Origin: Phaseolus vulgaris
Taxonomy: Eukaryota; Streptophyta; Magnoliopsida; Fabales; Fabaceae
NCBI RefSeq assembly: GCF_000499845.2
Contig: NW_027174142.1
Coordinates: 1-64,000 of the forward strand
Reading direction: 5' to 3'
DNA length: 64,000 nucleotides
Positions 10,401 through 20,443 of the stretch are shown piece by piece. The translations under genes and the position numbers were made by a program. Every line of letters begins with the position of its first letter. Positions within the stretch are counted from its first letter, which is position 1. The notes under the pieces are model-generated. The model searched no databases, was not told the DNA's origin, and saw only the letters and a list, made by a program, of their open reading frames with translations.

Positions 10401-12640
10401 GTGCAAACCGCTGGTGGGGACCCCTCTCAGGTTGTATTTTGCTGTAACTGAGAGGGCGGTGAGTGCGGTGCTCGCCCAAGACCAAGATCAGGCCCAAAAG
10501 CCTATTTATTTTGTCAGCAAGGTGCTGCAGGGCCCGGAAGTAAGATATCAGGCCTTGGAGAAAGCTGCACTGGCAGTGGTTTTTTCGGCGAGGAGGTTAC
10601 GCAACTATTTCCACAGCTTCACAATACTGGTGAAGACCGACTTGCCCATCCAGAAGGTCCTGAAGAAGCCCGACGTCGCTGGGAGGATGGTGAAGTGGGC
10701 AGTGGAGCTGTCGGAGTTTGATATTAAGTACGAGCCCCGAGGCCCGATCAAGGGGCAGATCTTCGCAGACTTCGTGGTCGAGCTCTCGTCTGAAGCGACA
10801 CGAGTTGAGGGGGATGACTTTCGTTGGGTGCTTTCGGTGGACGGGTCGTCGAACCAGCAGGGTAGCGGTGCTGGAGTCATCTTGGAAGGGCCCAACGGCA
10901 TACTGATTGAACAGTCCCTGAGGTTTGCCTTCAAAGCCAGCAACAATCAAGCAGAATATGAGGCGCTGATCGCCGGTATCTTGCTGGCCAAGGAGATGGG
11001 AGCTAGGGTGTTAATGGCTAAGAGTGATTCGCTGTTGGTCACGGGACAAGTAACAGGCGAGTTCCAGGCCAAGGATCCACAAATGGCGGCTTACCTGGAA
11101 TATGTGCAGGAGTTGAAGAGTTCTTTTGTCTCCTTCGAAGTAGTGCCTGTGCCCAGAGAGCAGAATGCCCGAGCTGACTTGCTAGCTAAGCTCGCCAGTT
11201 CAGGCAAGGGGGGTAGGCAGAGGACGGTGATCCAAGAAACTCTGAAGACGCCCAGAGCATTTGTGGCAGATCACCTTGTCCTTCAGATAAGCAAGTCGAC
11301 GGAGAAAGCGGCGAGGAGTCACAGGTCTTTGACTCAGGAGACCTTGAGGTCGCCAAGAATAAGAGCATGTCGGGGAGAGAAGGTGAACATGACGCAGGTC
11401 TGCACGACCCATGAGCCAGACACCTGGGTAACACAGTACAAGCGATGCCTGGCGGATGGCCTTCTCCCGCTGGATCCGACGGAGGCTAGGAAGATAAAGA
11501 AGAATTCTAGCAAGTTCACAATGATCGATGGCGAGTTGTATAGGTTTGGGTTCACACACCCACTCCTGGAATGTGTGCACGGAGAGAAATGTACAAGTAT
11601 CATGGCCGAGCTCCATCAAGGGATTTGCGGAAGCCACGTCGGGGGTCGAGCTCTGGCCGCAAGAACCCTCCGTGCAGGTTACTATTGGCCTACGATGAGA
11701 GAAGTATGCATAGTGTTGCAAGCAATGTCAGCAGCACGTCGATTGGCACAAGGCGCCTCCCGAGGAGTTGAAGTCGATTTGCAGCCCTTGGCCGTTTCAC
11801 ACATGGGGGATCGATATTCTGGGACCCTTTCCATTGGCGATCAGGCAGATGAAGTACTTGGTGGTGGCGATTGAGTATTTCACCAAGTGGATTGAAGCAG
11901 AACCAGTGGCCCAGATCACCGCGCACAAGATCAAGAGCTTTGTGTGGAAGAACATCGTGTGCCGGTTTGGTGTGCCCAAGCGCCTGGTGTCAGATAACGG
12001 AACTCAGTTTGCAAGTCACCTGTTGAAGAAGCTGTGCGAAGGGGTGGGAATTCAACAAGTATTTGCATCTGTCGAACACCCTCAAACGAATGGCCAAGTA
12101 GAGTCAGCCAATCAGGTATTGCTGAGAGGTTTGAAGAGAAGGCTAGAGAAAGCCAAGGGATCGTGGGCTGAGGGGGTACCCCGTATAATCTGGGCGTACC
12201 ACACCACCGAGCAGTCAGGAACCCATGAGACCCCGTTTAGCCTGGTCTATGGATGCGACGCAATGATTCCAGTAGAAATCCAAGAGAGCTCGCCGAGATT
12301 CCAGAACTTTGTAGCGGAAGACTCGAATGAGGAAAGAAGGCTGAATCTGGATTTGCTGGATGAGGTCAGGGAGGAGGCGAGAGTGAAGGCTGAGGCGGTG
12401 AAAAGAAGGATCGAACGAAGGTATAACTCGAAGGTGATGCCAAGGCAGTTCAGAGAAGGCGACCTGGTGATGAGGAAGGCCCACCAGTACGAGATGGAGA
12501 ACAAGCTGTCGCCTAAGTGGACGGGACCGTTCAGGATAACCGAGGCGCTCGGGAACGGCGCCTACCGCTTAGAAACGTTGGAAGGAGGGGCGATTCCTCG
12601 CACTTGGAACGCCACGCACCTCAAGTTATATTACAGTTAA
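7489..12640 (+). pseudogene. gag-pol: Gag-Pol of element B, disabled by four lesions
   Basis: The frame runs Gag (coiled coil, Gag domain, zinc knuckle CEFHQGFGHTVDSC), protease, RT, RNase H, a second archaeal-type RNase H (VDGSS, AEYEAL, KSDS and ARADLLA all kept) and integrase (WGIDILGPF, SDNGTQF and NGQVESAN, so the DDE residues are kept). Compared with element C there are four lesions. About 96 codons are missing in frame at about 8727, removing the end of Gag and the N-terminal part of protease. A TAG at 9634-9636 replaces a glutamine codon. The RT motif reads YVND instead of YVDD (10000-10002). An 11-bp deletion near 11702 shifts the frame inside the integrase zinc finger. The frame resumes near 11768. 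The start at 7489 (MRKMRSNRSS) matches C. It cannot encode working protease, RT or integrase. Confidence 0.93.
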
Positions 12641-13047
12641 AAGCGTTGTAAGTAAAAACAAACACGTAGAGTTTGCAAGCTTTCTGAAGGGGGCACTCTT
12701 TTTTCCCTAAGGAGGGTTTTTAATGAGGCCACCCAATAAAGAAGAGTTCTCAAAGTTCGAAGTGTTTAGATTGCGTGCTTGTTGTTTTTTCGAAAGTTGT
12801 GAAGAAAAGACCTTGTCGCTTATATGTGATTTAAGGCGAGTTTTGAAGTTATGTTGCATGCTTTCTAAAAACGTTTCTAAGACCCCATCGTTTTTCGACG
12901 ATTGGCGGCATCAGTTAAAGTTTAAAGTCCTCATCATCTTTAGGCGATCGGAGGCACCAGTTAAAGACCTCAACGCCCTCGCACGTCCTGAGGCGAGAAA
13001 GAGATAAAGACCTCCTCGCCGTCGAGCGAGTGCAGGCGAGTTAGAGT
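12641..13047 (+). other. Post-pol linker of element B, first part
   Basis: This is non-coding. It has the block gggggcactcttttttccct followed by a stretch ending cacccaataaagaagag. Element C carries the same block at about 49,075-49,130. The AATAAA at 12735-12740 could be a polyadenylation signal for a gag-pol transcript, which is an inference. A GCGATCGG-type unit and a CTCGCC-type unit then lead into the minisatellite. Confidence 0.6.
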
Positions 13048-13375
13048 AAAAAGTCCTCAGTGCTTCCAGAGGGGAGAAGATGTAGCCTCTGGGGCAATGT
13101 AGAGGCATCAGCAAAAAGTCCTCAGTGCTTCCAGAGGGGAGAAGATGTAGCCTCTGGGGCAATGTAGAGGCATCAGCAAAAAGTCCTCAGTGCTTCCAGA
13201 GGGGAGAAGATGTAGCCTCTGGGGCAATGTAGAGGCATCAGCAAAAAGTCCTCAGTGCTTCCAGGGGAGAGAACATGTAACCTCTGGGGCAATGTAGAGG
13301 CACCAGTGAAAAGTCCTCAGTGTTTCTGGGGGAGAGAAGATGTAGCCCCTGGGGCAATGTAGAGGCGCGAGTTAA
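13048..13375 (+). repeat. 65-bp minisatellite in the post-pol linker of element B
   Basis: Five tandem units have starts (aagtcctcag) at 13051, 13116, 13181, 13246 and 13311, so the period is exactly 65 bp. The first three units are almost identical. The last two have substitutions such as ccagggg and gaacatg. Element C has only diverged single units of the same motif, so this array expanded within or near the B lineage. Confidence 0.95.
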
Positions 13376-14047
13376 AGACCTTCTCGCCGATGAGCGAGTT
13401 CAGGCAAGATAAAATCCTTCTCGCCTCGAGCGAGTTCAAGTACGGTGTAGAGGGTGGAAGAAGTTTAAAAGGATAGCTAAGGTAGGTTCGAAGAGAACAC
13501 TTAGCTATCCGGCTTACTGTTCTGAAGGTCAGGGAAGGTAGAGAAGGATCCGAAAGGCACCTCTACCCCCAGATAAGGGAACAATGGCCAAGTTGTGAAG
13601 GTAAGAGGAAGCTGGTATCGCCAAGGCTCTTTGGCGACCAGGAGAAATTCAAGCGATGGCATGAAGCCAAGGCCCGTTTTGATAAGGCAGATCGGGTAAG
13701 CCATGTCTTAAGCTATTAGTTGGGTTGAAACTCGTTATGTGGAAAGTGGTTTCACGCTGAGGTTCGTTACCTTAAGGTTACAAGTTGTTAGAATGTTATT
13801 GTTCGAAAGTTGATGATTCAAAGCAGTTAGTATACAATTGCGCTCGCGGAGTTGCTAAGTCAATTTCGTTAAGAGATTTATACAAGGAAGATAAAGTTAA
13901 CAAGAGAGATTATATAAAGGAGCAAGAAATGTCATAACACAGTTGCATCGGTTCAAATTACATGTACCAAAGGGGAAAAAATTTATTACAAGTAAATTGT
14001 GTAAGAGAGAGACAGATGAGTAAGTGATGGAGGGAAGCAGCAAGCAG
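13376..14047 (+). other. Linker between minisatellite and antisense gene, element B
   Basis: It begins with CTCGCC-GAGCGAG-type imperfect units (13376-13435), then unique sequence with no supportable frame. This region would hold the 3' end and terminator of the opposite-strand gene. Confidence 0.5.
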
Positions 14048-16673
14048 CTAGTCTTCAGAAGGAACGATCTTCCCGTCCACCACTTCATTGTTCAGCGACA
14101 CCATGGAGAGATCCAAGTCAGGGTATTGGCAGGCGAATTGTTCCAAGGCGGCGTCAAACCCAGCAGCAAGGATCTGGGCAGAGCTCAGCTCGAGTTCTTC
14201 AGTTTGCCTCTTGAGCCCCTCGGTCTGCTGCTCTAGTTCTTCAGCTCGTTTCTTGAATTCTTCAATTGTTCCACGAGCTTGAAGGAGGTCTTCAGCCACC
14301 TTCTTGGATTCCGCCTGCGCCTGGGCCAGCTGCGTGGCGATCTTCTCATTTTCCTCTTTGGCCTCGGCGAGTTTGGCCATGGTGTCGTCTCTCTCCTTTT
14401 CAACTTTCCCCAAGAAGACCTCCCGATCTACTGACCTCTTCTCAAGGTTTTCTACCTTGGCTGCATCGGCTTTGATCGACGCTTCCAGGTCAGCCACCTT
14501 GAGACGGTAGGAGACCAGTTTGCTCTCCAGCTCGATCTTCTCTTGAGCTAAGAGGTGCACCCTGTGGCGTAGATCGGTGGCTTCCTTGCGCGCCACCCTC
14601 AATTCGGTGCTCATAGCATCCTCCACTCGCGAGTGGTCGATCTCCGCCAGCATAAGGTTGCAGGACAACTTCTCCGCCTCAATCCTTATTATGCGATTCT
14701 CCTCTTGGAGCACGGAGATGTCATCCTGAAGTTTCTTGCTGGAACTCTCCACAGCTTTTGATATGATGGAGGGGAGGTCCTCTGCCATCATCTTCAGTTT
14801 TGCTGAGAAGGGTTCCCACATCCCTTTAAATGCAAGGGGAAGGTGGGCCATCGCTGGTGGTGGAGGCGCTAAGGGAGCCTGGTGCTGGTTCTCGCCACCA
14901 CCTTCTTGAGTTGGTTGGTGAGTTGGAGCTTCTTGGCGTGGTGGTGACGAGGGGGACTCGGTGATGATGATGGGTGAGTTGTGAGCACCTTCCTCCCCAC
15001 CTGCCGCAGCTTCGGCGATCGAGGCGGTTGAAGGAGGACCCCCTCCAGCAGATACATATGGCGTGGAGGCGCTCGGGGGGTTCTCCATGAAGTTGGGCTC
15101 AGCAGCCTCAGCCACGGGAAATGCTGCCGCCAAAGGAACTGCTTGAACCGACGGTGTTGCAGTTGGGGGAGGAGGAGGTGTTGGAAGGGGAGCTGGTGGT
15201 GAAGGCGGTGTTGATGTTGGAGGAGGAGGTTGAGCAGGTGGTGAAGAAGGCGCCACCCTTCTTCTTTTGGTGATGAGGCCATCTTCAGTTGCCTCATCGT
15301 CTTCTTCTTCTTCATCCTCATGGACCACCTGAGGGGTTTTCCTCTTTGGCTTCCTGAGGATGAGTTTCTTGCGCTGTTGGGCAGGCAAGGCGTTTGGAGG
15401 GGCTGGATCATGAGGGGGCGATCTGCCCTGAGCGGCGGCGATCTCCACCACTGAGTTGGGCACAGTCTGGGAGCCCGACGCCAACCCATGGGCTCGGGCG
15501 AGCGCCCTCAGTTCAGCCAGTTTCCCTTTGCCCAACATAAGATCTGCATGATACAAAGGTATACAAGTCAGCTCAAAGACAAAGATAAACACATGAGTAA
15601 ATATGCAGATGAGACAAACAAGTAATGAGAAAATAAAGGCCAAGTCTATTACGCAACAGATGAGACACCCAGCAACAGATAACAGAGGTGCAGCACGAGG
15701 CAATAACTTAGATATCAAGGTAAGCTCTAACCTATACGAGCCTCGAGTTGGCCTTCGAAGAATTCGAAGGAGATGATCGCAGAGGTGAGGAAGGTAATGT
15801 TGGCGTCTGCCACGCTCTTCCAGAAGAGGCACAGATCTTTGTCCAAAGCGCCCATGTTGTCGGGACTCCTTGGCCTTCTGAAGCTTCCCTTAGAGTCCTT
15901 ATTTCCCTTGTTTACCCAGTACAAGGGGAAGCCATCAAGCAGCGAGTCGTCTTGGTCGTTTTGGCACACTTGGATGAATTTTCCTTTCCAGTCCTTATAA
16001 GATTGCTGGAAGATAGAGAGGATCGACCTCCCACAATCCCGTTCAGACTCGCCCACAGGCGATCTCCTGGATGCTTAGCTTCAAAAAGGAAAAGGAAAAC
16101 GTCCACTGACGCTGGCAGTCCCAGGTGTGCGCATATGATCTGGAACGCTCTGACAAACGCCCAGCTGTTGAGGTGAAGCTAGGCAGGGGCGATGTCGAGC
16201 TCAGTTAACAGCTCTCGCTCGAAACGAGTAAAGGGAAGTCGGACCTTCACCTTCTTGAAAAGCGACGCGTAGAGGAAACAGAACGACTCGCCGTTGCTTG
16301 TTTTGTCGTCAGCACAGATTGGCTCATCAGGATGGCAAGGCAGCACAGCCATTTTACTGTCGTGCTCCTTGTGAAATGAAAGATCCGGCTGGTCCCCCTT
16401 CCTTAGTCGGAGCACCGCCAGCGCAGAGTTTATTGAAGAAGTTTCTTTCAGCAGAGCCGCGCTGGCCCAGGGGTAAAGCTTCTTATAGTCTGGGGTAGGG
16501 ATGGAGGCTCCTCCGGCGACCGGTGGAGTGGCCTGAGCCAGGTCAGGGCGAGAGGTTGCAGGCCTCTCAGCCTGGGAAGAGGGAGCACCAGGTGCTCGCG
16601 ATGGGTTATGCGCTTGTGATAGAGGGTTTTGTGATGAAGGGGGAGGATTCGCGGTTATCTTTATACGAACCAT
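14048..16673 (-). pseudogene. Antisense two-exon gene of element B (Transposase_28 family), broken
   Basis: Exon 1 is 16673 to 15732, the intron is 15731 to 15544 (188 bp, GTTAGA...TGCAG), and exon 2 is 15543 to 14048. Splicing joins ATAG with ATCTTATG and keeps the frame. Exon 1 (MVRIKITANPPPS) has a Pro/Ser-rich start, then the region LYPWASAALLKETSS, then the domain known as Transposase_28 (putative gypsy-type transposon; FTRFERELLTEL, later VDVFLFLFEAK and YKDWKGKFIQV). Exon 2 has basic patches (RKPKRK, KRRRV) beside an acidic run, a Pro-rich stretch and a long C-terminal coiled coil ending with YPDLDLSMVSLNNEVVDGK. Two lesions are visible: a TAG at 16179-16181 where element C has glutamine, and a one-base deletion near 16030. 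The function is unknown; the basic patches and coiled coil suggest a nuclear, self-associating protein (inference). Confidence 0.85.
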
Positions 16674-17259
16674 TGCGGGAACTGCAAAGGAAAAAGTAAA
16701 AGAGAGGTGAGCGAAGGTTGCAGAGGTTGATCTGATTGTGAATGAAGGACGAAAAACGAACGAACGAAGGTTCGTTGTGATGGAAGAAATGGAAGGCGAA
16801 ACCCCAAGTTGCGAAAAAGAGGAAGAAGAAAAAACAACCCACAGTGTATGCACCAGGCAGTTAATGGATGATGCGAATCGGTTAAAATGCAGCAAATATC
16901 AACAGAAGAAATAAAGGGAGTACCTTTCGATGACCAGACGAACGCTGGAGAAAGTTGGGGATTCAGGGAGTTGAGGAGCGTCGTGGGTTTTGCAGAAGAA
17001 ACTCAGAGCGTTTGAGAAGGCAAAGAGATGATGGAACAGTAGAAATGAAATGGGTTTAAAGGTTTTTCAAATAATTTTTGGAAGCGTAAACGACAGCTAA
17101 AGATGACCATCGATGAAGCCACGTGTCGAGCGATTAGGAGAATGTTTGGTGAAGCGTCAGGAAAGCAGAAAGTACGAACGTTTGGAATTCTGCGCCAGCG
17201 CCACGTAGATCAAGAGTGACGCGACTTCTTTAGTCTTTTCGCTGGACAAGTCTTCGCTT
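16674..17259. other. Non-coding 5' flank of the antisense gene, element B
   Basis: This lies between the antisense gene start and the polypurine tract. It must contain any promoter of the antisense gene. It has purine-rich plus-strand sequence (aagaggaagaagaaaaaac). A minus-strand frame extends upstream of the chosen ATG to 16895, but element C does not keep it, so it is not treated as coding. Confidence 0.5.
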
Positions 17260-17275
17260 AAGACTGGGGGGCTTG
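17260..17275 (+). other. Polypurine tract of element B
   Basis: AAGACTGGGGGGCTTG directly precedes the 3' LTR and is identical before the 3' LTR of element C. It primes plus-strand DNA synthesis. The run is G-rich and interrupted by a few pyrimidines next to the LTR, so the exact primer limits are uncertain. Confidence 0.75.
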
Positions 17276-18167
17276 TGTACCGCCCTGGTAGTCGGAAACG
17301 ATGACGTGGCGTCGAGCTATTATATAGGCGTGTTGGATGGGACACCAGGCTGGCAGAAGGAAAGGAAGTCGGGGGGCTCGTGTAGTCGCCAGTTATTAAG
17401 TTGGCGTGCTCCGATCTCCAGCATACCTAAACCGGCGGTCACCAGGTTGAAGATGAAGTCGCCAGATGTGAATCCAGGCGACCAAGTGATTAGAGATTGC
17501 CAAAACAAGGACATCGCCGAAGATGAAGTCAGATAGTCTTTCCCAGCGGGCCAGAGGATGAGCTCGGGAGATAGCTCACGTGAGCATACACGGTCAAGCA
17601 AGAAGGGTAGATCATGAACGCGGCCGGCGAGACCACAGGGAAGGTGTGTACGAAGACATCCGAACTCGCCACCCAGAAGAGATCACGCTCCAAGGCAACT
17701 ATGCACTAAGTTGTGTCATGCATAAGTAACTTAGCCAAAACCCTGAAGAGTAAGAAGCGGCGCCCAAGTCAGGGATGCTCCAGATGATGCCACGTGTACA
17801 GCTGGATGCGAGCCACGTGTCCAGATGTGTAACTGCCAGGAGAGAGAAAGTGCCCAGGTATATAAGAGTTTCCAACGAACTTCTGAGGTACGCATGCGTT
17901 TAGATTACTCCTTTACAACTGCGAGAACGAGAGTACGCTGAGAGAGAACTTTGCACGGTTCCTTAGAGTTCTTGAGTTTATCTCTTAGTAATTGGTGGTT
18001 CAGTCGCTGACTTGGGCGTCGGAGCGTGATCGGCCGTAGCGGCGCCGTTCTGTCTTTTGCAGGTTCTTGAGGTGAATCGCGGTGAAGGACGGAGGCTAAC
18101 ACGGCGCAAAAGTCGATCCAGGTTTCACGAGGCAAGGCTCCAGCGTTTTGGTCAACAGGCAGGATCA
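17276..18167 (+). mobile_element. 3' LTR of element B (892 bp)
   Basis: It begins TGTACCGCCCTGG and ends GGCAGGATCA. It is followed by the duplicated target gaaac and then satellite. The TATA box is at 17869-17876. About 25 substitutions separate it from the 5' LTR. Confidence 0.95.
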
Positions 18168-19622
18168 GAAACTATAAGAAAGTGAATGTTATGTATAATA
18201 ATAGTTTAAAAGTATCTTAGCTATCGAAAACAAGCGTATTACTTAACTAAATGTTTGCGACTTGTTCTTTTCGCTATTAAATGATTGAAAACACTTATGA
18301 TATCTTTGAAAACCAATTTCATGTGTTAAAATTGTGTTTTCATATGTTTAATAATTCTTTTACAATCTTAGTTTATTAATTGATTGAAACACTTATGAAT
18401 ATCTTTGAAAAACAATTTCACGTGTTAAAATTGTGTTTTCATATATTTTTTTACAATCTAACGTCTATTAATTGATTCAAACACTTATGATACCTTTGAA
18501 AAACCATTTCATGTGTTCAAATTGTATTTTGATATGTTTAATACTTCTTTTACAATCTAAGGTCTATTAACTGATTGAAAGACTTATGATAGATATCTTT
18601 GAAAAACAATTTCATGTGTGAAAATTGTGTTTTTATATGTTTAATACTTCTTTCATTTACAATCCAAGGTTTTATAACCTAGGGAACTATAAGAAAGTGA
18701 ATGTTCTGTATAATAATAGTTTAAAAGTATCTTAACTATCAAAAACAAGCGTATTACTTAACTAAATCTTTGCAACTTGTTCTTTTCGCTATTAATTCAT
18801 TGAAAACACTTATGATATCTTTGTAAACCAATTTCATGTGTTAAAATTGTGTTTTGATATGTTTAATATTTCTTTTACAATCTTAGTCTATTAATTGATT
18901 GAAACACTTATGAATATCTTTGAAAAACAATTTCATGTGTTAAAATTGTGTTTTCATATATTTTTTACAATCTAAGGTCTATTAATTGATTCAAACACTT
19001 ATGATACCTTTGAAAAACCATTTCATGTGTTCAAATTGTATTTTGATATGTTTAATACTTCTTTTACAATCTAAGGTCTATTAACTAATTCAAACACTTA
19101 TGATAGATATCTTTGAAAAACAATTTCATGTGTTTAAATTGTGTTTTGATATGTTTAATACTTCTTTCATTTACAATCCAAGGTTTTATAACCTAGGAAA
19201 CTATAAGAAAGTGAATTTTTTGTATAATAATAGTTTAAAAGTATCTTAACTATCGAAAACAAGCGTATTACTTAACTAAATGTTTGCAACTTGTTCTTTT
19301 CACTATTAATTGATTGAAAACACTCATGATATCTTTGAAAACCAATTTCATGTGTTAAAATTGTGTTTTGATATGTTTAATATTTCTTTTACAATCTTAG
19401 TCTATTAATTGATTGAAACACTTATGAATACCTTTGAAAAACAATTTCATGTGTTAAAATTGTGTTTTCATATTTTTTTTGTACAATCTAACGTCTATTA
19501 ATTGATTCAAACACTTATGATATCTTTAAAAACCATTTCATGTGTTCAAATTGTATTTTGATATGTTTAATACTTCTTTTACAATCTAAGGTCTATTAAC
19601 TGATTGAAACACTTATGATAGA
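18168..19622 (+). repeat. Satellite block 2
   Basis: This is the same 513-bp family as block 1, running in phase from the target duplication of element B to that of solo LTR D. Landmarks are at about 18,665 and 19,176. Confidence 0.96.
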
Positions 19623-20443
19623 TGTACCGCCCTGGTAGTCGGAAGTGATGACGTGGCATCCACCTACAGTATAGGCGTGTTGACAGGGCGCCAGGTTGGC
19701 AGAAGAGGAGGAAGTCGGGGGGCTCGTGAAGTCGCCAGTTATTAAGTTGGCGTGTTCCGATCTCCAGCATACCAGAACCAGCGATCACCGGGTTAAAGAT
19801 GAAGTCGCCAGATGTAAACTCAGGCGACCAAATGATTGGAGATCGCCAGAGCAAGCACATCGCCAGAGATGAAGGTGGTGCAGATTATGAAGGCGGCCGG
19901 CGAGACCACAGGGAAGGTGTACGAAGGCACCCTAACTCGCCAGTTCCAGTAGAGATCGCACTCCCAAGTTAGCTATGCACTGGGCAGTACCATGCATAAG
20001 TAACTTAGCCAAAAAAGAGAGTAAGAAGCAGCGCCCAAGTCAAGGAGGCTCCAGATGGTGGCACGTGTACGACTGGATGCGAGCCACGTGTCCAGGTCTG
20101 TAACTGCCAGGAGAGAGAAAGTGACCAGGTATATAAGAGTTCTCAACGAACTTTCTGAGGTACGCACGTTCAGATTATACTCTTTACGCTTGCGAGTTCT
20201 TGAGCATACTGTGAAGAGAGAACATTGCACGGTTCCTTGAGGGTTCTAGAGTGTTCTTGTTCTTAGTATTTGGTGGTTCGGTCACTGACTTGGGCGTTGG
20301 AGTGCGATCGGCCGCAGCGGCGCCGCTCTGTTCTTTTGCAGGTTCTTGAGGTGGATATTGAAGAAGGACGGAGCTTTGAAGCGGTGCACACGTCGATCCT
20401 TTGACGAGGCAGGTTCCAACGTTCTGGTCAACAGGCAGGATCA
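19623..20443 (+). mobile_element. Element D: solo Tat LTR (821 bp)
   Basis: It begins TGTACCGCCCTGGTAGTCGG and ends CAACAGGCAGGATCA, in the same family as the LTRs of B and C but distinct from both. The 5-bp duplication ataga flanks it at 19618-19622 and 20444-20448. No internal sequence remains. The intact duplication shows that the two LTRs of one insertion recombined and removed the interior. The TATA box is at 20130-20137. Confidence 0.95.

Larger units (their letters stand above)
6233..18167 (+). mobile_element. Element B: complete Tat-lineage LTR retrotransposon, defective
   Basis: The element is 11,935 bp, bounded by two LTRs of 887 and 892 bp that start TGTA and end GGATCA. A 5-bp target duplication, gaaac, is present at 6228-6232 and 18168-18172. 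Removing the element restores an uninterrupted satellite monomer. The order is LTR, primer site, gag-pol, repeat-bearing linker, an opposite-strand two-exon gene, a polypurine tract and LTR. A second (archaeal-type) RNase H after the RT-RNase H is characteristic of the Tat clade. The LTRs differ by about 25 substitutions and one 5-bp indel counted by eye, so it is older than element C. Confidence 0.95.

Noticed and set aside
16673..16895. Upstream extension of the antisense gene in element B
   Set aside because: Element C does not keep this frame, and both copies share the ATG followed by Arg/Lys-Ile-Thr and a Pro-rich run.
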